NCBI RefSeq assembly: GCF_018687275.1 | Contig: NZ_CP061287.1 | Location: 310,001-374,000, forward strand | Direction of reading: 5' to 3' | Source of the DNA: Polynucleobacter sp. MWH-Aus1W21 | Lineage (GTDB): Bacteria; Pseudomonadota; Gammaproteobacteria; Burkholderiales; Burkholderiaceae | Length of the DNA stretch: 64,000 nucleotides | Shown here: positions 34,927 to 44,149 of the stretch, one piece after another | How the letters are laid out: each line of letters starts with the position of its first letter | Position numbering within the stretch: the first letter of the stretch is position 1 | Translations under genes and position numbers: made by a program | The notes under the pieces: generated by a model | Seen by the model: only the letters and a program-made list of their open reading frames with translations | What the model was told of the DNA's origin: nothing | Database searches by the model: none

Positions 34927-37038
34927 ATGAATAAACTTTCTCAATTTTTTATCAGACCCGCTTGGGGTGGAGGTCTTGAGAAGCTTCTCTCATTAACGGG
35001 CTTGCTAATCATTTTTTCTGCAAACGCAGTTCTTCTCTTAAGTATGGCGGTTGGTATACGAGAAGATGGTATTACTTTGCCCGTTTTGATCTTCTCTTTG
35101 ATGTTTTTGTTGGGTCTTAAGTCGCCATTGAGCGGTTTATTTGTCTATATTTTTGCTCTGCCTCTCCTGCCGGGATTGCCCTATCAGATATCGCAGTTTT
35201 TTGGGATCGGTATTTTGCCAGTTGATGCTCTGGGCTTTGAGTTAACCCTGGGTTTTATTCTCTCATTAAGCCTCAGATTCGCCTGGCAAAAGTATGTTGT
35301 CAAATCTCACGATTTTGTATCTTCAGCTCTACCGTGGCAGCTATCACTGGTTTTGATTTTGATTACAAGCTCATGTTGCCTGGCAATCGCTCGTAATCTT
35401 TGGCAGTCTGCCACCGTTACTTCAGCTTATGGGATCTTTTTTAACTTAACCCACTTTAGAACATTGGGGTGGCATGAAGATTTTCGCCCTCTATTTGACT
35501 GGCTTGCTTATGGAATGGCTGGCTCAATTGCTGCCTTTTTAATTCCACTACTTCGTGAGCGAGATGATAGGAACACCCTTATTTTTAGACCTATTCTTGC
35601 GGCATTATTGTTATCTTCACTTTGGGCTTGCCTGCAGTCAAGCTCCGGAATTGGCGGCGGCGTTGGTTTTAGGAGTGACTTTTTTGGAATCCCTGCGTTT
35701 GGCTTTCAACCAGACTTGCATGCTTTTGCGGGATATATTTTGCTCGGGGTGGTTGGTCTTTTTGGATACTTGAAATGCGCAAAGAGCACTATTGAAAAGC
35801 GAATCATTCACTGCGTTATAGGCCTATCATTTTTTGCATTGATATTAAGTAAATCCCGATCAATGTTAATGATTGGTGTATTAGTATTGCTGATACTAAT
35901 TTTTGTGAATCTCTGGTTCAGAAATAGAAAGCACTTTTGCTGGGCAGCTAGCATCTTGGGTGTGCTTATTGCTGGTATTGGTTTTGCTTGGTACGAACTA
36001 GCAATGTATTACAAAACTGACCTGAATGGCTTTTTAAAATCCCCGTGGGGTCAGCTATCGAAATCTTCTTGGTTGATCCAGTTAGCGCTGGAATTAGGGG
36101 ATCGCGAACTCTCTCATTTTAATGAGCTCAGTATTGCGCTAGGGGGGCGTCCAGAATTCTATCGAGCTGCACTCAGAATGCTCTATTTTTTCCCTGTATT
36201 GGGTGTTGGATTGGGCGGTTTCTATCGAGAATCTATTTTTGAGCAGCTCACTTCTTCTCCTACTTTGCGTGCCTTGGGTGGTGAAAATGTTCATAATTAT
36301 TTTCTACAGACGCTTGCTGAGACCGGCCTAGTTGGTGGGCTTATTTTCTTTGTTGCAATCATTTATCCGATGTTTTTGGCAATACGACAGAAGCAAGCAT
36401 GGCCAGCGCTATTTGCATTGTTTGGTTTATTTTTAGGGAATTTATACGCCCACTCCTTTTTGGTACGAGAGAACTTTCTACTTGCTACGGTTTTTTTATC
36501 GCTGCTATATTCGACCATCTCATTTAAGACCCAGTCAAAATTTGGTCTCTTGATTGCAAACTTCTTTAGATCCAATTGGAAATATGCTGCTGTGGGGGTA
36601 TTTTTTATATTCGCCAGCAGGGAATTTATGTTGTCACTAAACCGCTATCCTTTTAAATATGGAGAGCTTTGCTTTGTGCAGAAAGATATTTCTGAGGATG
36701 GCTGGTCCTCTGGCTTTTATCAGAGAGTAATCCCTCAAAATTCAAGTAAGCTGCTCGTAGAATTTGATCCGCTTAGGGCGAATATTTCTAATGCCCCAGT
36801 TAATCTCCAGATACAAATCATTCAAGACGGCGTTGGTGTTTTGGCAAGAAAAAATATACAGTTAGACCGAAATGACGTGCAGCAAATCAATGTTAGCTTT
36901 ATGCCACTTGATTCGCCAAAAGCAGGCCCTATCAATGCCAATATTCGTGTTTCAAGTTGTTTTACACCTAAAAATTTAGGTGCCAGCCTAGATTCAAGAA
37001 GGTTGGGACTCTTGATAAGTCAGATTAAGGTTTTCTAG
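34927..37038 (+). CDS. O-antigen ligase/polymerase family membrane protein
   Basis: A 703-residue protein with about twelve helices and a C-terminal periplasmic domain from about residue 570. The Wzy_C/WaaL signature is seen as ENVHNYFLQTLAETGLVGG around residue 455, preceded by a large loop. It could be the O-antigen ligase, a polymerase, or a PglL-like O-oligosaccharyltransferase; the nearby bacillosamine genes make the last a real option. It follows pglF by 23 bp and ends the glycan locus. Confidence 0.85.
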   Translation: MNKLSQFFIRPAWGGGLEKLLSLTGLLIIFSANAVLLLSMAVGIREDGITLPVLIFSLMFLLGLKSPLSGLFVYIFALPLLPGLPYQISQFFGIGILPVDALGFELTLGFILSLSLRFAWQKYVVKSHDFVSSALPWQLSLVLILITSSCCLAIARNLWQSATVTSAYGIFFNLTHFRTLGWHEDFRPLFDWLAYGMAGSIAAFLIPLLRERDDRNTLIFRPILAALLLSSLWACLQSSSGIGGGVGFRSDFFGIPAFGFQPDLHAFAGYILLGVVGLFGYLKCAKSTIEKRIIHCVIGLSFFALILSKSRSMLMIGVLVLLILIFVNLWFRNRKHFCWAASILGVLIAGIGFAWYELAMYYKTDLNGFLKSPWGQLSKSSWLIQLALELGDRELSHFNELSIALGGRPEFYRAALRMLYFFPVLGVGLGGFYRESIFEQLTSSPTLRALGGENVHNYFLQTLAETGLVGGLIFFVAIIYPMFLAIRQKQAWPALFALFGLFLGNLYAHSFLVRENFLLATVFLSLLYSTISFKTQSKFGLLIANFFRSNWKYAAVGVFFIFASREFMLSLNRYPFKYGELCFVQKDISEDGWSSGFYQRVIPQNSSKLLVEFDPLRANISNAPVNLQIQIIQDGVGVLARKNIQLDRNDVQQINVSFMPLDSPKAGPINANIRVSSCFTPKNLGASLDSRRLGLLISQIKVF

Positions 37039-37049
37039 ATTAGCTAAGG

Positions 37050-38018
37050 TTAGTAAGAAAACTTTTTAACCTGCTTCATGTAATTATCATGGGAGCCGCA
37101 AATTCTGTCGAAGGCCACTCCAGTCAGGGATGTAGGTGATCCAATAGGCTTCAGGTCTGCATTGACTGCTCCTGGTCTGTAAAAGGCGGCAGTTCTGCTT
37201 TGACAATTTGCTTTAAAGACGAGATCTTCAGTGCGCCCGCCTTTTTTTGCTAAGGGCTCGGATAAAACTTTCATTTCTCTGACTGAGTTTTTTGAGTCGA
37301 GAGAAATGTATTCGTTATTAAAAACTTCATAAAAAACAGCCTCACTAGGACGATCACTATCAGTCTTATTTGGTGCTGATTGAGTCATTTTTTTATCAGT
37401 GGAAACAGGTAGTTGACCCTCTTGGTATAGGAAGTAATTTTTTGTTTTTTGAAGCGGTAATGGTCTTCCGCAAACTCTGCCAGCAATGACAAGCATTGCT
37501 GTTTTTGGTTTAATGGGGACCCAGCACTCTGGATCACCTGGCTTTAAATTGGGGGGGTTATATCCACCTAAATTACTAATATCACATGCCCCATTTTCTG
37601 GTATCTCAGAAAGTTGATGCAGTCCGGGGCAGTGAATTGTTTGTTTATAAGGGCCGACTGCGCCAGTGTTAAATTCTTCCGAAAATTCAGCCTTCTCTTC
37701 ATTAGCGGTTGAACTTTCAGTCGAGTTCAGTGGGATAGTGGTGGGGTCAATACCTTTAATTAGTGTTGGCTTGGCGCCTGATCGTGGGGCCCAAAAAAGA
37801 GAGAAATGCACGATGCCACCCTCTTCAGCATCTAGGGTTTTGGGATCGTAGTACCAGTTCTTGGTATTAGATTCAGTCAATAATATCCATTCACCGTTTT
37901 TGTAAGTCTCTAAATTGCGATAAGGCTTATATGCTTTTGGGCTTGGGCGAGGCGAGGTGCACCCAAAGAGCAACGCTAAGCTAAGAGACAAAATAATTAA
38001 TCGCATTACAGGGCTCAT
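37050..38018 (-). CDS. Lipoprotein with adhesin-E-like repeats
   Basis: A 322-residue secreted lipoprotein. The signal peptide ends in the lipobox LLFGC (Cys20), or Cys16 if the internal ATG at 38006 is used. Two halves have a similar rhythm: GEWILLTESNTKNWYYDP in the first and VFYEVFNNEYISLDS in the second, each followed by beta-strand-rich sequence. This resembles the surface-adhesin E fold (aromatic strand, then YxD or LDS). Function unknown. It is convergent with the ligase gene, with an 11-bp gap. Confidence 0.65.
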   Translation of the reverse strand: MSPVMRLIILSLSLALLFGCTSPRPSPKAYKPYRNLETYKNGEWILLTESNTKNWYYDPKTLDAEEGGIVHFSLFWAPRSGAKPTLIKGIDPTTIPLNSTESSTANEEKAEFSEEFNTGAVGPYKQTIHCPGLHQLSEIPENGACDISNLGGYNPPNLKPGDPECWVPIKPKTAMLVIAGRVCGRPLPLQKTKNYFLYQEGQLPVSTDKKMTQSAPNKTDSDRPSEAVFYEVFNNEYISLDSKNSVREMKVLSEPLAKKGGRTEDLVFKANCQSRTAAFYRPGAVNADLKPIGSPTSLTGVAFDRICGSHDNYMKQVKKFSY

Positions 38019-38088
38019 GAGAGAGTTTCTAAAGAATGTATCTTATCAGCCCTTATGAGCATTGTTTGGTGAATTTTTTGCTTCACTT

Positions 38089-39108
38089 TCAGGGTACTAA
38101 GCTTAAAAAGAGATACTCTAAAAAGATGATGATGTGAACCATGCCTTGTAAGAGGGTCGTTCTGCCAATCGCTAGGGTCAGTGCACCAATAAAAAATGAC
38201 AAATACATTAGCGTCATATTGAGGTCGCTAATACCTAGACTTAAGCTCAGGTCAAAAAAGATGGCGATAGCAGCTACCGTCGGAATGGTTAAGCCAATAC
38301 TTGCCAGTGCCGACCCTAAGGCTAAGTTCAAACTACTTTGTAAACGATTGGCTTTTGCTGCCCTGATGGCTGCAAAGCCTTCAGGCAACAAAACCAATAA
38401 AGCAATGGCAATACCCACAATGGTCTTCGGTGCTCCAGCTGAGGCAACAGCCCTTTCAATTGCTGGACTAAGTAATTCTGCAAGACCTACCACTGTGATC
38501 AAAGAAAATAAGAGCAGTATCGCGCTGATAGCGGTCTTTGCATTGCTTGGTTTTCGTGCATGCACATTGCTATCCGTCTTCCGGTCTTCTGTTGTGGGGA
38601 GATAGTAATCGCGATGACTAACTGTTTGAAAGAACAAAAATGCAATGTAAAGAGCAAATGATGTGATTCCTGCAAATGCTAATTGGCTCTTAGTAAAGTC
38701 AGGGCCTGGGGTGCTAACTGTAACTATCGGCATGACCAAAATGAAAGTGGCTAAAGCAGTTAAAACTGCAAGAGCGGAAATGGTTCCCTCATTTCGAAAG
38801 GTCAGTTCATGATGTGTGAGGCCACCTATAAAAATACATAACCCAATAACACCATTAATAACAATCATGACGGTTGCAAAGACCGCATCGCGAGCAATAA
38901 ATTGAGAGCCTTCATGGCCTGTCAGCATCATCGAGATGATGAGTGATACTTCAATAATCGTGACGCTAATGGATAAGACTAGGGTGCCATAGGGTTCACC
39001 TGTTTTATGGGCGATCACCTCGGCATGATGAACGGCTAAAAGAACGGCGCCAATCAGTGTGATGCTCATGATGGCAATGAACCAGGTTTGACTTAATAAG
39101 GCAGACAT
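38089..39108 (-). CDS. chaA: ChaA-like Ca2+/Na+:H+ antiporter
   Basis: A 339-residue membrane protein with about ten helices in two inverted halves of the CaCA superfamily. The alpha repeats are readable as GEPYGTLVLSISVTIIEVSL (residues 37-56) and LLPEGFAAIRAAKANRLQSS followed by NLALGSALASIGLTIPTVA, each with the acidic residue that binds the cation. Family members export Ca2+, Na+ or K+ for protons. A charged cytoplasmic linker at about 170-190 separates the halves. Substrate preference is inferred. Confidence 0.85.
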   Translation of the reverse strand: MSALLSQTWFIAIMSITLIGAVLLAVHHAEVIAHKTGEPYGTLVLSISVTIIEVSLIISMMLTGHEGSQFIARDAVFATVMIVINGVIGLCIFIGGLTHHELTFRNEGTISALAVLTALATFILVMPIVTVSTPGPDFTKSQLAFAGITSFALYIAFLFFQTVSHRDYYLPTTEDRKTDSNVHARKPSNAKTAISAILLLFSLITVVGLAELLSPAIERAVASAGAPKTIVGIAIALLVLLPEGFAAIRAAKANRLQSSLNLALGSALASIGLTIPTVAAIAIFFDLSLSLGISDLNMTLMYLSFFIGALTLAIGRTTLLQGMVHIIIFLEYLFLSLVP

Positions 39109-39178
39109 CGATGCAATCTTTAAAATAAGGTTAAGCTAGCAAGTGAATCTACTGTTTAATGAGAGTTTATAGCCATCC

Positions 39179-39541
39179 ATGAAAGCCATCATCTTATTTG
39201 GGCACGGAGCAAGAGATAGCCGCTGGCGCGAGCCATTTGATCGCTTAGCCGAATTGTGGCGAGAGCAGCAGCCTAAGACTCCGGTAGAGCTCGCCTTTTT
39301 GGAGATGATGCAACCCTCATTAGAAGAGGCGGTTGCAAGCTTAAGTGCTCAAGGAGTTAATGCAATTACCGTAGTACCTGTTTTCTTTGGCCAAGGCGGT
39401 CATCTGCGCAATGATTTTCCGGCTTTGCTGGAAGGGTGTCGGGGCAAGTTCCCCGACATTGCATTAAGCGCTACGCCTGCCGTTGGCGAGGACTCGGCTG
39501 TCTTGCAAGCCATTGTCGATTTTGGAGCTAGTGCTCTCTAA
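39179..39541 (+). CDS. cbiX: Sirohydrochlorin chelatase, short CbiX form
   Basis: A 120-residue single-domain CbiX(S) protein. LFGHGARDSRWREPF has the catalytic His at position 9, and VVPVFFGQGGHLRNDFPALL has the second metal-binding His. It inserts iron (or cobalt) into sirohydrochlorin. Next to cobA and cysI, the job is to complete siroheme for sulfite reductase. Its last 78 bases overlap the 3' end of the convergent cobA gene. Confidence 0.9.
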   Translation: MKAIILFGHGARDSRWREPFDRLAELWREQQPKTPVELAFLEMMQPSLEEAVASLSAQGVNAITVVPVFFGQGGHLRNDFPALLEGCRGKFPDIALSATPAVGEDSAVLQAIVDFGASAL

Positions 39542-40315
39542 GTTTTCGCTTACCTGAGTTTTGCTCCTTAAGGCTTCACCAATCATGATGAGTGCTGGCG
39601 AGCTGGCGTCAAACCAGGTATCTGCTTTACCGTCTGCTAATTCTTTTAGAGTACTTGTCCATAAGCGCTCGCGTGAAGTGCTAACGGCTTCCAGTATTTG
39701 TACAGGTGTATTGCCATCCTGATTGGGGCTTTGCTCAATCAATTGTTGTGCAATCTGAGCGGCATCCTTACGACCCATGTAATACACCAGGGTATCGGCA
39801 GAAGGATTTGATATTAGTTGTCCCTGGGTAATATTCTCAGCGCCCTGAGCTAAGGTGACAAACGCCACGCTACGTGAAACCCCGCGCAATGTGAGTGACT
39901 GCTGAATACTCGCTGCGCCAGCCAGTGCTGCCGTAATGCCCGGGACAACTTCAACTTTAATACCAGCATCCTTAAGTGCCTGAATTTCTTCATCGGCCCG
40001 ACCAAAGAGCATTGGATCACCACCTTTAAGACGCACAACCACTGGATGTTTCTGGGCTGCATCTACCAAGCGCTTATTGATGAACTGTTGTGCTGAAGAG
40101 AGCTTGCCACAACGTTTACCCACAGCCACCTGAATTGCCTGAGGGCAGAGTTCTAACATGGCTGGATCAACCAAAGCATCATAGAACACAATATGGGCCC
40201 GCTCCAGTAGCCTGGCGCCACGCAAGGTAATGAGATCAACTGCGCCAGGGCCGGCTCCAACTAAGTAAACCTTGCCTGGGGTGTCGAGTGATTGGTTTAA
40301 TAGATCGGTCATCAA
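39464..40315 (-). CDS. cobA: Uroporphyrinogen-III C-methyltransferase
   Basis: A 283-residue SUMT. Typical motifs are VYLVGAGPGAVDLITLRGA, IVFYDALV, RLKGGDPMLFGRADEE and VVPGITAALAGAA. It makes precorrin-2 from uroporphyrinogen III with two SAM. The C-terminal roughly 30 residues extend past the core and are encoded in the 78-bp overlap with cbiX. Together with CbiX it can supply siroheme for CysI; the NAD-dependent precorrin-2 dehydrogenase step is not encoded here. The gene lies 11 bp downstream of the DUF934 gene. Confidence 0.93.
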   Translation of the reverse strand: MMTDLLNQSLDTPGKVYLVGAGPGAVDLITLRGARLLERAHIVFYDALVDPAMLELCPQAIQVAVGKRCGKLSSAQQFINKRLVDAAQKHPVVVRLKGGDPMLFGRADEEIQALKDAGIKVEVVPGITAALAGAASIQQSLTLRGVSRSVAFVTLAQGAENITQGQLISNPSADTLVYYMGRKDAAQIAQQLIEQSPNQDGNTPVQILEAVSTSRERLWTSTLKELADGKADTWFDASSPALIMIGEALRSKTQVSENLESTSSKIDNGLQDSRVLANGRRSA

Positions 40316-40326
40316 TGCTATCTAAC

Positions 40327-40902
40327 TTAGACGCTGAGCGTAGCGCGCGTTGTTCTTGAACCGCGCCAGCTGTTTTGAGTAGTCACGCTATACAAATCAA
40401 ATTGCTTGAGAGCAACATCCAGTTTCTGATCTGGACGCAGGGCGAAGCTATCAAAGCCAACACGTGCACCTTGTAAGAGTTGATCAATGAGTACATCACC
40501 AATTGCGCGTATTTCACCTTGCCAAGCAAAGCGACCGCGTAATAAGGCGGCGGTACTAAAGCTGCGCCCATCTCTAAAAATGGGGAAGTGTGCTGCCACT
40601 AAAGGCCATACTGTTTTGCCAGCCTCGATAACATCTGCATGCTTCAGAATGTCATCATCTGCTGCAAACCAAACGCCGATCTGACCATTTTTGGCCTTCA
40701 CGATGACGTCTGCCTCATGGTGGTGTTCAAGCCACCAAGTAAAGGGTACTAATACTTTATGAGCGCCGTGCTCAAGGTCGGGCAACCCACCTTCATCTTG
40801 GCTGCCACTCCATACCTGCCATTCATTTTGACCTAGAGCAGGCTTACCGTCTTTTGGAAAATGCACAATTTCAGAATGCGAGGTGATATTCAATTGACTC
40901 AT
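40327..40902 (-). CDS. DUF934 protein, sulfite reductase partner
   Basis: A 191-residue soluble protein of the DUF934 family, which in betaproteobacteria and others follows the sulfite reductase gene and is proposed to help sulfite reduction. Recognisable parts are HFPIFRDGRSFSTAALLRGR and GEIRAIGDVLIDQL, then FDSFALRPDQKLDVALKQF. It overlaps cysI by 4 bp (ATGA), so translation is coupled. In many genomes cysH follows; here cobA does. Confidence 0.9.
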   Translation of the reverse strand: MSQLNITSHSEIVHFPKDGKPALGQNEWQVWSGSQDEGGLPDLEHGAHKVLVPFTWWLEHHHEADVIVKAKNGQIGVWFAADDDILKHADVIEAGKTVWPLVAAHFPIFRDGRSFSTAALLRGRFAWQGEIRAIGDVLIDQLLQGARVGFDSFALRPDQKLDVALKQFDLYSVTTQNSWRGSRTTRATLSV

Positions 40903-42611
40903 GCTGTACCCCCATCAATTACTTTCTCAACCTTTTCATTTTTCTTCGCATTTTTGTATGCGGCATCTTTGAATGGTGTAACGCCAACCCGACGATAGGT
41001 TTCAATAAATGGTTCATCACTATTGCGCTGTGCAACATAAGTGTTGATCACATTAGTGATGACATCCGGTATCTCATCTGCATAGAAGGATGGACCAATA
41101 ACCTTACCAATAGCTGCGTCGTTTCCTTGTTCGCCACCTAGGGTGATCTGATACCACTCTTCCCCATCTTTATCGACACCCAGTACGCCGATGTTCCCAA
41201 CGTGATGGTGGCCACAAGAGTTGATGCAGCCAGAGATGTTCAAACTAATGTCACCCAAATCAAATAAATAATCTAAATCATCAAAGCGCTCCTGAATCGC
41301 CTTTGCAATGGGGAGTGATTTAGCATTAGCGAGGGAACAAAAGTCGCCACCAGGACAAGCAATAATGTCAGTAAGTAGGCCAATATTAGGCAAGGAAACC
41401 TTTTGCTTCTTGGCCTCTTGCCACAGTTCGTATAGCTTGGATTGCTCAACGTCGGCAAGCACTAAATTTTGCTCATGAGTTGCGCGTAATTCTCCAAAAC
41501 TATAGTGATCGGCTAAATCGGCAATTGCATACATTTGGGCTGTAGTAGCATCACCAGGCGCAACGGTGCCGTGTGGCTTGAGTGACAAAATCACGCTTGC
41601 ATAACCAGATATCTGATGAGGTTTGACATTGCGTTCCAACCAGCGTGCAAATGCTGCTTTTTCTACTTCTGTAGCGAGATTGATTACCTGCTCATTTGAT
41701 AATGCAGGCAATGCTTTGTAGGCGGGTTTGGTGAAATGCTGTGCAACACGATCCCACTCTGCTTGAGTGAAATTATCATCACTATTTTTAATATGATCCC
41801 ACTCACCTTCAACTTGGCGAGCAAATTCTTCTGGTCCCAAAGCTTTAACCAAAATTTTGATACGAGCTTTGTAGAGATTGTCTCTTCTGCCAAAGCGGTT
41901 GTACACACGTAACAAAGCAGTGAGATAACTAGGTAAGACATTCCAAGGAAGGTCTCGTTTAATCAGGGAGCCAAGGATTGGTGTCCGCCCCATGCCACCG
42001 CCAGCATAGATGTCAGCGGTTAATTCACTAGCGGAGCTCTTCTTGAGTTCAATGCCTACGTCGTGACAAAGTAATACGGTGCGATCTTCTTTAGCACCAT
42101 TTACTGCAAATTTAAATTTACGCGGTAGATGAGCAAATTCAGGATGTAGTGTTGACCATTGACGTAGTAATTCACAGATGGGGCGAGTGTCGACATACTC
42201 ATCTCCTGCAACACCAGCAAAAGCATCGCTCGTAATGTTGCGAATACAGTTGCCCGAAGTTTGGATAGCATGCATTTCTACTTTGGCAAGTTCAGCCAAA
42301 ATATCTGGAGTGTCTTCAAGGGTTACCCAGTTGTACTGAATATTTTGGCGCGTAGTGAAGTGGCCATAGCCACGGTCATACTTTTCAGAGATGAGCGCCA
42401 GGGTGCGCAACTGCTTTGAGCTAAACAAGCCATAAGGAATAGCAACGCGCAGCATGTAAGCATGGCGCTGGTGGTAAAGACCGTTTTGCAGACGTAAAGG
42501 ACGGAATTCTTCTTCGGCAAGACTGCCATCAAGACGTCTGGCAACTTGGTCACGGAATTGGGCAACTCGTTGATCTACAAGAGTTTGGTCAATGGCATCG
42601 TATTTATACAT
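40899..42611 (-). CDS. cysI: Sulfite reductase hemoprotein (nitrite/sulfite reductase family)
   Basis: A 570-residue siroheme/4Fe-4S enzyme with two ferredoxin-like half domains. The cluster ligands are C419-x5-C425 in ACPGGDFCSLA and C462-x3-C466 in SGCINSCGHHH. It reduces sulfite to sulfide with six electrons. The siroheme genes and DUF934 in the same operon make sulfite more likely than nitrite as substrate. The flavoprotein electron donor CysJ is absent, so another donor such as ferredoxin is implied. No Shine-Dalgarno is visible; the leader directly before ATG reads AGCCTCCTT. Confidence 0.93.
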   Translation of the reverse strand: MYKYDAIDQTLVDQRVAQFRDQVARRLDGSLAEEEFRPLRLQNGLYHQRHAYMLRVAIPYGLFSSKQLRTLALISEKYDRGYGHFTTRQNIQYNWVTLEDTPDILAELAKVEMHAIQTSGNCIRNITSDAFAGVAGDEYVDTRPICELLRQWSTLHPEFAHLPRKFKFAVNGAKEDRTVLLCHDVGIELKKSSASELTADIYAGGGMGRTPILGSLIKRDLPWNVLPSYLTALLRVYNRFGRRDNLYKARIKILVKALGPEEFARQVEGEWDHIKNSDDNFTQAEWDRVAQHFTKPAYKALPALSNEQVINLATEVEKAAFARWLERNVKPHQISGYASVILSLKPHGTVAPGDATTAQMYAIADLADHYSFGELRATHEQNLVLADVEQSKLYELWQEAKKQKVSLPNIGLLTDIIACPGGDFCSLANAKSLPIAKAIQERFDDLDYLFDLGDISLNISGCINSCGHHHVGNIGVLGVDKDGEEWYQITLGGEQGNDAAIGKVIGPSFYADEIPDVITNVINTYVAQRNSDEPFIETYRRVGVTPFKDAAYKNAKKNEKVEKVIDGGTA

Positions 42612-42793
42612 AAGGAGGCTATTGTCATATTTGATGGATATTTCTACAAATAATTATAAATTGATCCTATATATCGAAATTCATATAAAAGGGACCTAAA
42701 TCATCATTTATTGAAAAGTCTGCTTCAATGCTAGATAGAGGGCACTAGCCCCCTCATGTAGCACATTAAATAACAATAAAAAATGGAGACAGT
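42612..42793. promoter_or_regulatory. Divergent promoter region of cysI and the serine hydrolase
   Basis: A 182-bp AT-rich gap between divergent genes. It should carry the promoter of the sulfite-reduction operon and that of the hydrolase. A GGAG at 42784-42787 is a good ribosome site for the ATG at 42794. I see AT-rich stretches around 42650-42690 that could fit -10 boxes and a LysR-type (CysB/Cbl) site, but no clear palindrome. Confidence 0.4.
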
Positions 42794-44071
42794 ATGAGAA
42801 CAATGCAGGTAACCAGTCTTATTGCTGGTTTATTGGTCAGCACTAGCCTATTTGCAGCTAATGCATCAAAACCCCCTTTACCCCCAAGTGCCACCCCAGG
42901 TCAGGGCTTTACCCAAGAGGGTCTCAAAAGAATAGATGGATTTTTTGCCGATCAGATTGCCGCTAATAATATGGCTGGTGCTGTTCTTGCGGTAGCCAAA
43001 AATGGCAAGCTCACCATTTTTAAGCCCTATGGTTATTTAGATAAGGCCAATAACAAACCCATGACTACCGATGCCATTTTTAATTTGGCTTCGATGACTA
43101 AGGTGATGGCCTCTGTTAGCGCGCTCACTTTTTATGAAGAGGGTAAATTGCCATTAAATGCGCCAATTTCAAATTGGTTGCCACAATTTAAGGATATGAA
43201 AGTAGGGCAAGTAGATGCCGATGGCAAGCTGAATTTAGTGCCCGCAAAAAATCAAATTACCGTACAAGATCTCATGCGCCATACCAATGGACTGACGTAT
43301 GGTGGTCGCGGTGCTACGCCGGTGCATAAGTTTTATCCCGCCGGCTCTGCACCAGCAGCAGTCCAATACACTGCTCAAGAATTTATAGATAAGCTGGCAA
43401 GCAATCCATTGCTGTATGAGCCAGGCACGGCTTGGGATTATGGCTTTGGTCTAGATGTACTTGGTATTCTTGAAGAAAAAATTGCCAACAAACCATTGGG
43501 CGCGATTATGCAGGAGCGCATTTGGAATAAAGTGGGTATGCCAAACACCACTTTTGAGTTGGCTGAAAAAGATCGCTCAAGATTGGCGCAACCACTACCA
43601 ATAGATCCATTCACTAGTAAGCCACAGACAGTAGCTATACATAATCAAAAAGTAAAGTTTGATTGCGGTGGATCTTGTGCTTATTCGACTGCAGGCGACT
43701 ACATTCGCTTTGGTCAAATGCTGTTGAACGGCGGAAGTTTGGAAGGGAAGCGTGTGCTTGGTCCTCAAACAGTTGCCTTTATGACCTCTAATCACTTGAA
43801 CAAAGATATTAAAAACAATGTGAGCGGCACTGAGCCAGGGCGTGTGGGCTATGGATTTGGACTGGGCGTTGCTGTTCGAACTGACAAAGGGCTAGCAGCA
43901 ATTAATGGCAATGTTGGGGACTTCACCTGGAATGGTGCTTATGGAACAGTATTTTGGGCTGATCCAAAAGAGCAGATGGTAGTAGTCATGATGGGTGTGG
44001 CACCAGGAGACATTCGTAAAGTGCATCGAGAGCAACTTAATGCCGTGATTTATGGCGCATTAGAAAAGTAA
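42794..44071 (+). CDS. Secreted serine hydrolase, class C beta-lactamase/EstB family
   Basis: A 425-residue protein with a Sec signal peptide (cleavage near residue 22, FAANA). The nucleophile motif SxxK is SMTK in FNLASMTKVMASV, the YxN-position region is WDYGFGLDVLG, and the third box is around VGYGFGLGVAV. Relatives are esterases, D-alanyl peptidases or weak beta-lactamases. The GGAG ribosome site supports the ATG. It is followed by a strong terminator and seems to be a single-gene transcript. Confidence 0.88.
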   Translation: MRTMQVTSLIAGLLVSTSLFAANASKPPLPPSATPGQGFTQEGLKRIDGFFADQIAANNMAGAVLAVAKNGKLTIFKPYGYLDKANNKPMTTDAIFNLASMTKVMASVSALTFYEEGKLPLNAPISNWLPQFKDMKVGQVDADGKLNLVPAKNQITVQDLMRHTNGLTYGGRGATPVHKFYPAGSAPAAVQYTAQEFIDKLASNPLLYEPGTAWDYGFGLDVLGILEEKIANKPLGAIMQERIWNKVGMPNTTFELAEKDRSRLAQPLPIDPFTSKPQTVAIHNQKVKFDCGGSCAYSTAGDYIRFGQMLLNGGSLEGKRVLGPQTVAFMTSNHLNKDIKNNVSGTEPGRVGYGFGLGVAVRTDKGLAAINGNVGDFTWNGAYGTVFWADPKEQMVVVMMGVAPGDIRKVHREQLNAVIYGALEK

Positions 44072-44085
44072 TGTAGCTAAGCTAA

Positions 44086-44115
44086 ATAAAAAGCCCCGAT
44101 ATTCGGGGCTTTTTA
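44086..44115. terminator. Bidirectional Rho-independent terminator
   Basis: AAGCCCCGA (44091-44099) pairs with TCGGGGCTT (44103-44111) around a TAT loop. An A-run precedes and a T-run follows, so it can stop transcription of the serine hydrolase from the left and of the small membrane genes from the right. Confidence 0.92.
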
Positions 44116-44149
44116 TTACTGACGCTCATTTAAAAAGAGCGCTAGGTTT

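Noticed and set aside
38141..38605. 154-codon open frame antisense to the ChaA-like gene
   Set aside because: A shadow of the antiporter, whose two alpha repeats are clear; the antisense product has no recognisable features.
42612..42700. AAGGAGG at 42612 considered as ribosome site for a plus-strand leader peptide
   Set aside because: The next TTG is only 3 nt away and the next ATG 15 nt away, both badly spaced, and the short frame has no features.
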